NCBI GenBank assembly: GCA_002684495.1
Contig: NYVG01000005.1
Span: 1 to 64,000, forward strand
Origin: Gammaproteobacteria bacterium
GTDB lineage: Bacteria; Pseudomonadota; Gammaproteobacteria; Pseudomonadales; Azotimanducaceae
DNA: 64,000 nucleotides
Reading direction: 5' to 3'
Shown: positions 56,318 through 64,000 of the stretch, one piece after another
Numbering within the stretch: the first letter of the stretch is position 1
Layout: every line of letters starts with the position of its first letter
Made by a program: the position numbers and the translations under genes
Notes under the pieces: generated by a model
Seen by the model: the letters and a program-made list of their open reading frames with translations, nothing else
Told to the model about the DNA's origin: nothing
Database searches by the model: none

Positions 56318-57922
56318 TCACCGCGCTCCCGACCCTGCAGCATCCGCCGGCTCAGCTAATTGAAAAACCAAGAACGCGTTGCCGCTCTTCATGCCAACCC
56401 CAGAGTAACCAGAGCTGACCAGTAATAAATCATCAACAAGCAGCGGACCATGAGAGTCAATACTGCCGCCCTTGGCATCGCGCCCGTTGACCGTAGTAAA
56501 AGATTGCGCCGTTGTGTGGCGCCATAAAACAGCGCCGCTCAGCGCATCGTAGGCTTCTAGTTGTCCAGCAAGATCGCCGGCAACAACAACACCGTCGGCC
56601 GCCACTATTCCCGCCGATAGCCCCGGCCAAAACCCTAGCTCGGCTTGGGCTTGTTCACTAAAGTCCTTGGCCGCAAACCACTGCACCGATCCGTCATCAA
56701 GACTTAGAGCATACAGCCCTGGGGTTGGAGCTGTAGTAAGTTCTAGACCTGCGGGGAAGTCGCTTACTGGCACATACAGCAGACCACGCTGGATATCCGC
56801 AGCTAGACCCCAATGAATACCGCCCAGATATCCGCCACGACCAAACTTCTGGCTCCAGATACGTTCACCGGTTGCTGGATCAAGGGCGCTTACAGCACCA
56901 GATTTTTGCGCAACATACAGCAGTTCACGGCCCTGACTATCTTTCGCCAACAGTGGCGGTGCACCAAAGTCTAGATCTGGACCTTCTTGCTCTGGACAGT
57001 TGAGGCCGCCAGCAACGCACGCCATGTTAAACATATCATTGGCGGTGAACTGATTTACCCAGCGTCGCTGGCCCGTGTCCGCTTCTATCGCAAAAATAGC
57101 GTCACTGGTATCGGTTGCCGGAGCCGAATAATTTTCACCGGTGCCATAAAAAAGCAGTCCACGCCGGCGATCCAAAGTCGGCGCGCTCCATACCGGCGCG
57201 CCGCTTGGCCCCCACTTTTGCACGAACAGTAAATGCTTACCGGTAACTTGTGCCTCTTGCTCGATTGTCGGGAGGTACCAAAGCTGCTCGCCGGTTTCAG
57301 CATCAAGTGCCGCCATACCGCCGCTAGTGGTACAACACCCATAGAAAGGCAACATACTTAAACCGATTTCTTGACTGGAAATGGGAACATAAATTACGCC
57401 ATCGGCAATCAGCGGTGATCCGGAATACAACGGCAACGGCTCGCTGTCGGTGCCGCGCTGCCAGAGCGTTTCACCGCTTGCGGCATGAATCGCAAACACG
57501 CCTTTTTCTCTATGCGCAAAGAATAGGGTCGGTCCAAAACGGGTATTCGCAGCGACAATACTGCTGGCAGCACCGCCTGCCGCCTCTTTATTACGCCACC
57601 GCACACAACCGCGTTCACGGTCGAGTGCCAACAAGCCGTTTTCGCCATCGCCAATATAAATAGTGTCTGCGGTGACCAGCGGATAAAATCTCGGTGCTTG
57701 GGTGCTGAGCCCGTAGGCCCACTTGAGTTGCAACAGATGCACATTGTCGGCATTGATTTGGCTATTTTCAGAGGTCACGTAACGCGTATTCGCCACATCA
57801 ATGCCCCAGCTCGGTGGGAAAAATTTTTCTGTATTGGGGGCGCTAGCGCACTCTAATGCCCAGGCGTTACCACTGAAAAGCAGGGTGATCACGGCGATAC
57901 GCACGTTACTTAACATTGCCAT
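56318..57922 (-). CDS. PQQ-type beta-propeller protein, quinoprotein dehydrogenase-like
   Basis: Periplasmic eight-bladed propeller of about 534 residues with signal peptide (MAMLSNVRIAVITLLFSGNAWA). Blades with the W-motif AxDxxTGxxxW recur (ALDAETGEQLW, ALDPATGERIW, AYDALSGAVLW). Adjacent Cys-Cys in FYGCCTTSGGM matches the vicinal disulfide of PQQ dehydrogenases, and N-terminal SWGIDVANTRYV resembles polyvinyl-alcohol dehydrogenase. There is no CxxCH haem motif, so an external acceptor would be needed. Start 57922 chosen from AGGATC spacing and the signal peptide. Confidence 0.75.
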   Translation of the reverse strand: MAMLSNVRIAVITLLFSGNAWALECASAPNTEKFFPPSWGIDVANTRYVTSENSQINADNVHLLQLKWAYGLSTQAPRFYPLVTADTIYIGDGENGLLALDRERGCVRWRNKEAAGGAASSIVAANTRFGPTLFFAHREKGVFAIHAASGETLWQRGTDSEPLPLYSGSPLIADGVIYVPISSQEIGLSMLPFYGCCTTSGGMAALDAETGEQLWYLPTIEQEAQVTGKHLLFVQKWGPSGAPVWSAPTLDRRRGLLFYGTGENYSAPATDTSDAIFAIEADTGQRRWVNQFTANDMFNMACVAGGLNCPEQEGPDLDFGAPPLLAKDSQGRELLYVAQKSGAVSALDPATGERIWSQKFGRGGYLGGIHWGLAADIQRGLLYVPVSDFPAGLELTTAPTPGLYALSLDDGSVQWFAAKDFSEQAQAELGFWPGLSAGIVAADGVVVAGDLAGQLEAYDALSGAVLWRHTTAQSFTTVNGRDAKGGSIDSHGPLLVDDLLLVSSGYSGVGMKSGNAFLVFQLAEPADAAGSGAR

Positions 57923-57966
57923 CATTGATCCTGTCGAGCGGGTTAACTTTGAGATCTTGCTGCACC

Positions 57967-59397
57967 TTAGATCAAACGGCTCTTGCTGGCCCACTCCAGA
58001 GTCGCGTCCAAACCAATCGCAAACTTACTTATTAGTTCATCAATCTGGTCTTCAGTAATCACGAGGGGCGGGCAGAACGCAACACTATCACCGAGGTTAC
58101 GCAGAATAACGCCCGCGTCATGACACGCAGCAGCACAGTACGCGCCTACGCCTGCCGATAGTTCGAACGGTGTGCGCGGTTGCTTTTGTTTTACAAGCTC
58201 TACTGCGGCAATCAAACCTTCACCGCGCACCTCTCCAACCAGTGGATGGTCGGTAAACTCACGCAACCGCTGTTGGAAAATTTGCCCAACTTTGCCCGCA
58301 TGAGTATACAGGTCCATTTCTTCCATAATTTCTAGGTTTCGCAATGCCACCGCCGCACATACCGGATGCCCAGAGTAGGTAAAGCCATGGCCAAAATTAC
58401 CCAATTCATCAGAACGGCTCACAAAGGCGTCGTACATATACTCGGGTAACAACACCGCACTAATTGGCAAATAGGCAGACGACAACGCTTTCGCCAGACT
58501 CATGGTGGTTGGACGAATGCCGAAGGTCTGGGCACCGAAGGGCTGGCCAGTACGCCCAAAACCGCAAATTACTTCATCGTCAATAAATATGATGTCGTGC
58601 TTTCCCAGCAGTTGCGCTACGCGCGGCAGATAATCTTTAGGCGGCACCACCACGCCACCAGCGCCCTGGATAGGCTCGGCAATAAACCCCGCAATGGTGT
58701 CAGGGCCTTCTTGCAGGATCAGTTGCTCGAGTTCAGCGAGTAGTCGGTCGACAAACTGTGCTTCGGTTTCGCCGGCCATGCCCTCACTGTAAAAGTGCGG
58801 ACAGGTCACATGCATAATCCCCGGCAGGGGTAAATCAAACTCTTTATGGAAGGTAGGAATACCCGTAAGAGAACCGCTGGCGACGGTAATGCCATGGTAA
58901 CCACGCTTACGACTGATGATTTTTTTCTTTTCCGGCCGACCGATAGCATTGTTGTAATACCACAGCAGCTTAATCTGGGTATCGTTGGCATCGCTTCCAG
59001 ATAAGCCGAAAAATACCCGCCCACCATCCATTGGCGCCATTTCGAGTAAGCGCTCTGCCAACATCACTGAGGGTTCATTAGTACGCCCGGCAAATAGCTG
59101 GGAGTAGCTCATTTTGCGCATCTGCTCTTCGGCAACCCGCGCAAGCTCGTCATTTCCGTAACCCAGGGCGGTGCACCAGAGCCCAGCCATACCCTCAAGA
59201 TATTGCTTACCTTTATTATCCCAAAGGTAAACCCCTTCAGCCCGCTCATGGACTACCGGACCCTGTTGACCGTGCTGCTTTAAATTTGTCGATGGATGCA
59301 ACAGCGTGCGCAGATCTTTGGCCTCAATAGAGTCTGGTGCAAATTCGTTATGCAGGTTAAGGCTTTCTGATCCGGTGCGCGGAGTGGTGTAAGTCAT
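57967..59397 (-). CDS. Class III omega-aminotransferase
   Basis: PLP enzyme of 476 residues transferring amino groups from omega- or beta-amino acids, polyamines or amines, usually to pyruvate. GLSGSDANDTQIKLLWYY marks the PLP-phosphate region, DDEVICGFGRTGQPFG the conserved Asp of the PLP ring, and SLAKALSSAYLPISAV holds the Schiff-base Lys. N-terminal LLHPSTNLKQHGQQGP is typical of the taurine/putrescine-pyruvate-like group. Precise substrate not identifiable. The SDR gene precedes it by 23 bases. Confidence 0.88.
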   Translation of the reverse strand: MTYTTPRTGSESLNLHNEFAPDSIEAKDLRTLLHPSTNLKQHGQQGPVVHERAEGVYLWDNKGKQYLEGMAGLWCTALGYGNDELARVAEEQMRKMSYSQLFAGRTNEPSVMLAERLLEMAPMDGGRVFFGLSGSDANDTQIKLLWYYNNAIGRPEKKKIISRKRGYHGITVASGSLTGIPTFHKEFDLPLPGIMHVTCPHFYSEGMAGETEAQFVDRLLAELEQLILQEGPDTIAGFIAEPIQGAGGVVVPPKDYLPRVAQLLGKHDIIFIDDEVICGFGRTGQPFGAQTFGIRPTTMSLAKALSSAYLPISAVLLPEYMYDAFVSRSDELGNFGHGFTYSGHPVCAAVALRNLEIMEEMDLYTHAGKVGQIFQQRLREFTDHPLVGEVRGEGLIAAVELVKQKQPRTPFELSAGVGAYCAAACHDAGVILRNLGDSVAFCPPLVITEDQIDELISKFAIGLDATLEWASKSRLI

Positions 59398-59420
59398 GCT
59401 CTGACTCCTGAATTTTTTCG

Positions 59421-60245
59421 CTATATCAATTCGGCGGCCTGCAGGTCGAATTCCCGCATCACTTCGTCCGCATAGTCAATGCGGCCAGTCAGTGCTTGGG
59501 AGTCCCCATGGCACAATCTCAAACAGGCCTCGGCCATATGCTCGACAGGCGTTACTCGGTCCTCGTTCTCCGAATTTATTAACTTATGGTGCATAACGCC
59601 TGGAGTTGCCACCAGCCCCGGAGAAATGACGTTCACGCCAATCCCCTGGTCGTAGGTTTCTTGCGCAAGACCCGTGGTAAAGCGCTCCAATGCCGCTTTA
59701 CACATGCCATAAACCGTACCGCCACGCCCGGATAGTGTTTTTTCGGGATGAATCGCCGCGTGGGAAGATATGTTTAGGATCCAACCCAAACCTTTTTCCT
59801 GCATGCCGGGAAGCACGCGCTGTGCCAATTCAAACGGTGCCCAAACCTGCACGTCGGTCATGAGTCGGAAGCGTTTCTCAGGAAAATCTTCCACGGGGAT
59901 AAAGTACGTGATGGCCGCATTGTTGACTAAAATGTCTACCGAGCCGAACTCCGCTTCAGCAGCAGCGATTAACTGCTCGCGATCTTCCGCCGCTGCCAGA
60001 TCGGCTTTGACCCCTAGGGCTTCGCCTCCTGCTGCGCGAATCGCCGCCACGGTTTCATTAATAGTTCCGGGTAGGTAGTGCTCACCACTGTCAACAGTGC
60101 GTGCGGAAACAACAACCTTGGCCCCCTCCATGGCAAATCGCCGCGCAATGGCATCACCAATGCCTCTACTGGCACCAGTTACCACTGCCACCTTGCCGGC
60201 CAGCAGACCGGCCGGATTTACCTTGCTCTTGCTCGACTCGCTCAT
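59421..60245 (-). CDS. Short-chain dehydrogenase/reductase
   Basis: NAD(P)-dependent oxidoreductase, 274 residues. Cofactor motif TGASRGIGDAIA from 23, NNAA after ILV, catalytic Ser in ILNISSHAAI and YxxxK in VYGMCK (a Y-G-M-C-K match). The C-terminal DYADEVMREFDL is short. Classical SDR; it could reduce a carbonyl in the same pathway as the aminotransferase and the PQQ protein in this operon. Confidence 0.86.
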   Translation of the reverse strand: MSESSKSKVNPAGLLAGKVAVVTGASRGIGDAIARRFAMEGAKVVVSARTVDSGEHYLPGTINETVAAIRAAGGEALGVKADLAAAEDREQLIAAAEAEFGSVDILVNNAAITYFIPVEDFPEKRFRLMTDVQVWAPFELAQRVLPGMQEKGLGWILNISSHAAIHPEKTLSGRGGTVYGMCKAALERFTTGLAQETYDQGIGVNVISPGLVATPGVMHHKLINSENEDRVTPVEHMAEACLRLCHGDSQALTGRIDYADEVMREFDLQAAELI

Positions 60246-60278
60246 TGTTCCCCCCTCGCTAATCTTTTGCTGCGTTCG

Positions 60279-61373
60279 CTAGTGCATCCACTGTCTGGCT
60301 TCAGAGTCGTTAAGGTATACCCTATGTAAACGCTTGCCCAGCCCAGTGAGCACCTCGTAGGGAATGGTTTGCGCTTGAGTGGCAATGTCGTCAACGCAAA
60401 TATTCGCACCCATAACCTCGACCCAATCACCCACCGCGACATCAACTTCAGACGCATCTGCATGCAGCATATCCATGCTAACGCGGCCGCGAATAGCACA
60501 GTGTTGCCCTTGCACAAAAACATGGCCTTGATTGGACAGTAATCTAGGAACGCCATCGGCGTAGCCAACTCCAACAATCATGATCCGCTCGTCGGCAATA
60601 GCTGTATAGGTGCCGCCATAACCTACCGGCATCCCAGTTTGGAGATTTCGCACCTGCAAAACCTGACCAAACACACTCGCGACAGGCCGAAGCCCGACAT
60701 CACTGGCACGGCCAGTAGCCAATGGATTACCGCCGTACAAACCAATACCCGCTCGACCCAGCTGCTGAATCCCCGCTGGCAGCGCAACACCACTTATGCA
60801 CGCCGCCGAGTTATGCAAACTCAAGCGTAATCCAGACCGGTGTTGTAGAAGCTCGGTATAAACACCTATTACGCGATCGGTTTGCCATTGAGTAAAGTCA
60901 TGTCCAAGCTCATCCGCTCGTGCAAAATGGCTCAGTAACAGGCATACATCTATTGCATGATTCTGCAACGCCAGAGCAATTTCCTCGGCGCTCAATCCAA
61001 GCCTTGCCATGCCGCTATCAAGTTGTAGCGCCGCTGGTAAACCACTTGGACTCCACAAAACACACTGATCAACACTGTTAAGCACTGGACATAAATTCTG
61101 CGCGCGCAGGGTGGCGAAGGAGGATGAAAATACCCCCTCTAAAACGTATATCTGCGCGTCCGGCAACACACTACGCAATGCCACGCCCTCTGCAGCCTGA
61201 GCGACAAAAAACTCACGACACCCCTCAGCCCACAGCGCTGTGGCGACTTCATTAGCGCCTAGACCATAGGCATCGGCCTTGACCACCGCGGCTAAGTTTT
61301 GCCCATTGCCGGCCTGCAACACGCGATAATTGTGCGCTACAGCAGCGAGGTTTATTTGCAGACGTCCGCTCAC
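60279..61373 (-). CDS. alr: Alanine racemase
   Basis: Makes D-alanine for peptidoglycan. PLP Lys32 in VVKADAYGLGA; catalytic Tyr in VGYADGVPR; the later motif RGRVSMDML is the substrate-loop signature. 364 residues. The cytochrome c4 gene is four bases upstream on the same strand. Confidence 0.93.
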   Translation of the reverse strand: MSGRLQINLAAVAHNYRVLQAGNGQNLAAVVKADAYGLGANEVATALWAEGCREFFVAQAAEGVALRSVLPDAQIYVLEGVFSSSFATLRAQNLCPVLNSVDQCVLWSPSGLPAALQLDSGMARLGLSAEEIALALQNHAIDVCLLLSHFARADELGHDFTQWQTDRVIGVYTELLQHRSGLRLSLHNSAACISGVALPAGIQQLGRAGIGLYGGNPLATGRASDVGLRPVASVFGQVLQVRNLQTGMPVGYGGTYTAIADERIMIVGVGYADGVPRLLSNQGHVFVQGQHCAIRGRVSMDMLHADASEVDVAVGDWVEVMGANICVDDIATQAQTIPYEVLTGLGKRLHRVYLNDSEARQWMH

Positions 61374-61377
61374 GTCA

Positions 61378-62010
61378 CTAAGGCAGGGTGTTGATGTAAG
61401 CGACCACGTCGCGCATTGCCTGTTCGGTCGGCAGCGTCATGATCATGCTGCGCATTTGTCTGCCGCCGTGATCCGCGTCATGGTAGCCGCGCTGGCCTAT
61501 TTTGAATTTCTGCAGCTGCGCCAATAAATACCAATCGCTCTGGCGGGCGAGCCGGGGCGCAGCCATCGCCTCGATCCCTGCACCTTGCTCTCCGTGACAA
61601 CTGGCGCATGTGGCATAAAGCTTCTTCCCAGCCTCAATATCCCCCGTGATGGTGGCCTTAGGGGCCTGATCTCGGAACGTGCCTATATAGGCCACTAGGT
61701 CTGCTAAAGCCTGCTCGTCCCGAAATTGCGGGCCTCTGGACATTGCTGCCATTTGCATACCTTGCATATCACCTGAGGCTGCACCCCGAGCACCCTGTTG
61801 AAACAACTCTAGCTGCCGCAACACGTACCAAGACATTTGACCGGAAATTTTTGGCGCCTTCATCGCCGGATTACCGGCGCCTGAAACACCATGACATGCA
61901 GTGCATACTGGATAAAGACTTCTGCCACGGTCGGCATTACCGGCTTCATTGGCGAAAAGCGTGCCCAACGGCACACACCAACAAACAATCCAAAGCAGTG
62001 ATCTACTCAT
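61378..62010 (-). CDS. Dihaem cytochrome c4
   Basis: Periplasmic electron carrier with two class I cytochrome domains. Signal peptide of about 20 residues, then haem motifs CTACH at 36-40 and CASCH at 135-139, each followed by a distal Met region (MQMAAMSRGPQF, QMRSMIMT). 210 residues, normal for cytochrome c4, which feeds cbb3 or aa3 oxidases. Four bases before alr. Confidence 0.91.
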   Translation of the reverse strand: MSRSLLWIVCWCVPLGTLFANEAGNADRGRSLYPVCTACHGVSGAGNPAMKAPKISGQMSWYVLRQLELFQQGARGAASGDMQGMQMAAMSRGPQFRDEQALADLVAYIGTFRDQAPKATITGDIEAGKKLYATCASCHGEQGAGIEAMAAPRLARQSDWYLLAQLQKFKIGQRGYHDADHGGRQMRSMIMTLPTEQAMRDVVAYINTLP

Positions 62011-62166
62011 GGCTTTTTGCTAAAGCTCCTATTCATTTTCATTGCGACTCTTAACCCCGAGGCGGCTGAGCCGTAGACTGTCAGTTACTATAACGATGGC
62101 CCTTTTGCGGTACCACCTAACCACTCGGCTATTGGCCGTCATACAACCATTGCAACGGATGTCTTT

Positions 62167-63285
62167 ATGCCTTCACAGCAACCCGCAACTGCACCGAGTC
62201 TTGAAAATCGCGTGATCACATTGCAACACGACTCGTCGGTATTAGCGAACAATCCACTGGGCGACCCCAGTCGGCGTCCGATCAATGTGTACCTACCCAA
62301 GGCCTATTACAATCGCCAACGCAAAAATCGCCGCTTCGCCGTACTGTACAGTCTGGCGGGATTTACCGGTGCTGGGCCCGGTCAACTAAATTGGAAGGGC
62401 TTTGAGGAAAACCTAGTAGAGCGGTTGGAACGCCTGATCAGCAGCGATCAAATGGCACCTAGCATTGTCGTATTTCCTGACTGCTTTACCGCGTTCGGCG
62501 GTACTCAATACATCAATTCCAGTGCCGTCGGTAATTATGCAGATTACATCAACACAGAATTAGTGCCGTTGATCGATCAAGAATTTCGCACTAAGGCAGC
62601 ACGCGAGCATCGTGGTTGCTTTGGCAAATCATCAGGTGGCTATGGATCACTGATGTTGGCAATGCGCTACCCAAAACTCTGGGGTGGCGTGGCTAATCAC
62701 AGTGGCGACGCCTACTTTGACTTTGTTTATCGCAGCGACTGGCCCGGAGTGCTGACTCATCTGCAACGTTATGCTGCTGCACCGCGAGGAAAGTCGCGCA
62801 CTACCGGTTTGGGTCAGGCTGGTCGATTGGGCGAGGACGACGGACGAGTCGAGCGCTTTTTAAATACTGTTTGGTCCCGACCCCGCGGAGGCGCCGAGCG
62901 TCTTAGCGGCGATGAAATGATGGCGCTAATGCTTCTTGGGATGGCTGCAAGCTATGACCCAGATCCGGAAGCAAAGAATGGCTTTCGCCTGCCTTTCGAC
63001 CTGCAATCAGGTCAGCTAATTCCAGAGCGTTGGCGCGCTTGGTTAAAGCACGATCCCATTAATCAGATTAAACGCTATGCACCCAACCTGAAAAAACTAA
63101 GTGGTTTATTCATGGATTGCGGTCGCCGAGACCAGTTTCATATTCACTACGGCAGCCGACAGCTTTCACAAGCAATGCTTGAGGCCGATATCAAGCATCA
63201 TTATGAAGAGTTCGACGGTACCCATTCCGGTATCGATCACCGTCTTGATATCAGTCTGCCGTATTTAGCTAAACGTTTGCGTTAG
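62167..63285 (+). CDS. Alpha/beta-hydrolase, putative esterase (PF00756-like)
   Basis: A 372-residue cytoplasmic esterase. RPINVYLPKAYYN and FAVLYSLAGFTGAGPG are N-terminal family segments; nucleophile elbow GCFGKSSGGYGSL with Ser155; final His in GTHSGIDHRLD. Resembles S-formylglutathione hydrolase or feruloyl-esterase-type enzymes, but is longer. No signal peptide. Its end overlaps the convergent Rossmann gene by 17 bases. Confidence 0.86.
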   Translation: MPSQQPATAPSLENRVITLQHDSSVLANNPLGDPSRRPINVYLPKAYYNRQRKNRRFAVLYSLAGFTGAGPGQLNWKGFEENLVERLERLISSDQMAPSIVVFPDCFTAFGGTQYINSSAVGNYADYINTELVPLIDQEFRTKAAREHRGCFGKSSGGYGSLMLAMRYPKLWGGVANHSGDAYFDFVYRSDWPGVLTHLQRYAAAPRGKSRTTGLGQAGRLGEDDGRVERFLNTVWSRPRGGAERLSGDEMMALMLLGMAASYDPDPEAKNGFRLPFDLQSGQLIPERWRAWLKHDPINQIKRYAPNLKKLSGLFMDCGRRDQFHIHYGSRQLSQAMLEADIKHHYEEFDGTHSGIDHRLDISLPYLAKRLR

Positions 63286-64000
63286 CAGCAAGCAGTTTAG
63301 TTAGGGTCGTATCGATGCGACAAAGCGCCGGCATTTGCAGCGCTTGCAGCGCAGGTGCTGGATCAATGGCGTCGTCATGATCAAGAACACCCAGCATGGC
63401 AGTGGTTAACGGTGGGTTCGCCAATAACGCCTGCATAATTGCAGCCAGCGCGTAGCCAAGGGTAATCGGCAACCCCACCACCGAAGTAGTTCGGCCCATG
63501 CTTTGTGCCGCGCGCTGCAGTAACTCCCTGCGGCTAAGAGATTCTGCTCCTGCGAGATCCAGGCCGCCGGCGTACTTCAGAGTTGCCGCTTGGCCGATGG
63601 CCGTGATCACATCACCGGCATAAATTGGCTGCTCTAAACTCGTCGGGCGAAATGCGAAACTACGCACTTGTGCTGCACGGCTCAACAAAGCACCGCTAGC
63701 ATAATCGCCTTCCCCCAGCACCATGGGTACGCGTAGCACACAGGTAGGGGTGCTGGCGCTCAATAGAATTTCTTCAGCACGGCCTTTTGACGCCAAACAG
63801 GCATTGGACGAAACCGCACGTGAACCCAATATCGATAAGTAAGTGAGATGTTCAATACTGGTTCCATCGCAGACTTTCGCCATTACCCCAGCGCTTGCTT
63901 CGTGGGCCTCAGCGTAAGTGGCCGACTTAGTCGCCTTTAAAATGCCAACCAAGTGCAGCGCTCGGGTACACCCTTGAGCCGCCTCCAACAACGCCGCCTG
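63269..64000 (-). CDS. NAD(P)-binding epimerase-like protein, N-terminus off window
   Basis: C-terminal 244 residues of an extended SDR/atypical SDR protein. The frame stays open to position 64000, so the N-terminal Rossmann GxxGxxG is outside the window. HLVGILKATKS, LTYLSILGSRAVSSN and VLRVPMVLGEGD fit the complex I NDUFA9-like / NmrA group of nucleotide-sugar epimerases. The Y-x-x-x-K pair of classical SDRs is not seen. Function unknown. Confidence 0.68.
   Translation of the reverse strand, partial: QAALLEAAQGCTRALHLVGILKATKSATYAEAHEASAGVMAKVCDGTSIEHLTYLSILGSRAVSSNACLASKGRAEEILLSASTPTCVLRVPMVLGEGDYASGALLSRAAQVRSFAFRPTSLEQPIYAGDVITAIGQAATLKYAGGLDLAGAESLSRRELLQRAAQSMGRTTSVVGLPITLGYALAAIMQALLANPPLTTAMLGVLDHDDAIDPAPALQALQMPALCRIDTTLTKLLAANANV

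Overview
The window looks like a chromosomal segment of a free-living, probably marine gammaproteobacterium of the Pseudomonadales/Cellvibrionales type. The evidence is gene order. The stretch from about 20.3 to 53.0 kb carries cysQ-nudE-yrfG-hslR-hslO-pckA, gshA, dsbB, hemB-trxA-rho, hemY-hemX-hemD-hemC-algR-algZ, argH, lptM-lysA-dapF-DUF484-xerC-HAD, then glnK/amtB, ubiK and comM. This is a compact version of the arrangement known from Pseudomonas. I saw no rRNA, tRNA, CRISPR array, insertion sequence or prophage.

Layout. 0-20 kb is an accessory, catabolism-flavoured region in short operons of alternating strand: a secreted carboxylesterase, a globin-like protein, a plus-strand run (CoA-transferase, DUF1080 protein, chorismate-lyase-like protein, metal-dependent cyclase, acyl-CoA dehydrogenase), an SMP-30 lactonase, a PhyH-type dioxygenase, an MFS exporter followed by a methyltransferase gene broken by an in-frame stop, a DUF1295/GST/GFA operon, a DUF35-thiolase pair leading into a cytochrome c'/b561 pair, a 2-oxoglutarate oxygenase and methyltransferase pair, a MerC-like protein, cysteine synthase and an acyl-CoA-dehydrogenase-like flavoprotein. 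20-33 kb holds housekeeping repair, redox and stress genes, PEP carboxykinase, glutathione synthesis, an orphan ParA and the ABC-F protein YheS. 32.5-41.3 kb is dominated by haem synthesis: hemB-trxA-rho runs rightward into the algZ-algR-hemC-hemD-hemX-hemY operon running leftward. 41.4-47.5 kb is one tight operon, argH to a HAD phosphatase. 47.5-53.7 kb contains thrC, the nitrogen-control block amtB/glnK with a recognisable sigma-54 promoter and NtrC-like site, ubiK, comM and a TorF-like outer-membrane protein. 54-64 kb is again accessory: a cupredoxin, isovaleryl-CoA dehydrogenase, an RDD protein, a PQQ-type beta-propeller, an omega-aminotransferase, an SDR, alanine racemase, a dihaem cytochrome c4, an esterase and a nucleotide-sugar-epimerase-like protein cut by the window end.

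The most notable signals are the methyltransferase whose C-terminal third continues in frame after a TAA, a near-perfect LexA box in a gap with no obvious SOS gene, the sigma-54/NtrC architecture of amtB and its possible second copy before glnK, a chorismate-lyase-like gene inside a catabolic operon, a cupredoxin with a cytochrome-c5-like leader, and a dyad-rich leader in front of an orphan ParA. I did not find a convincing new multi-gene defence or mobile system. Family names rest on reading motifs by eye, not on database searches.
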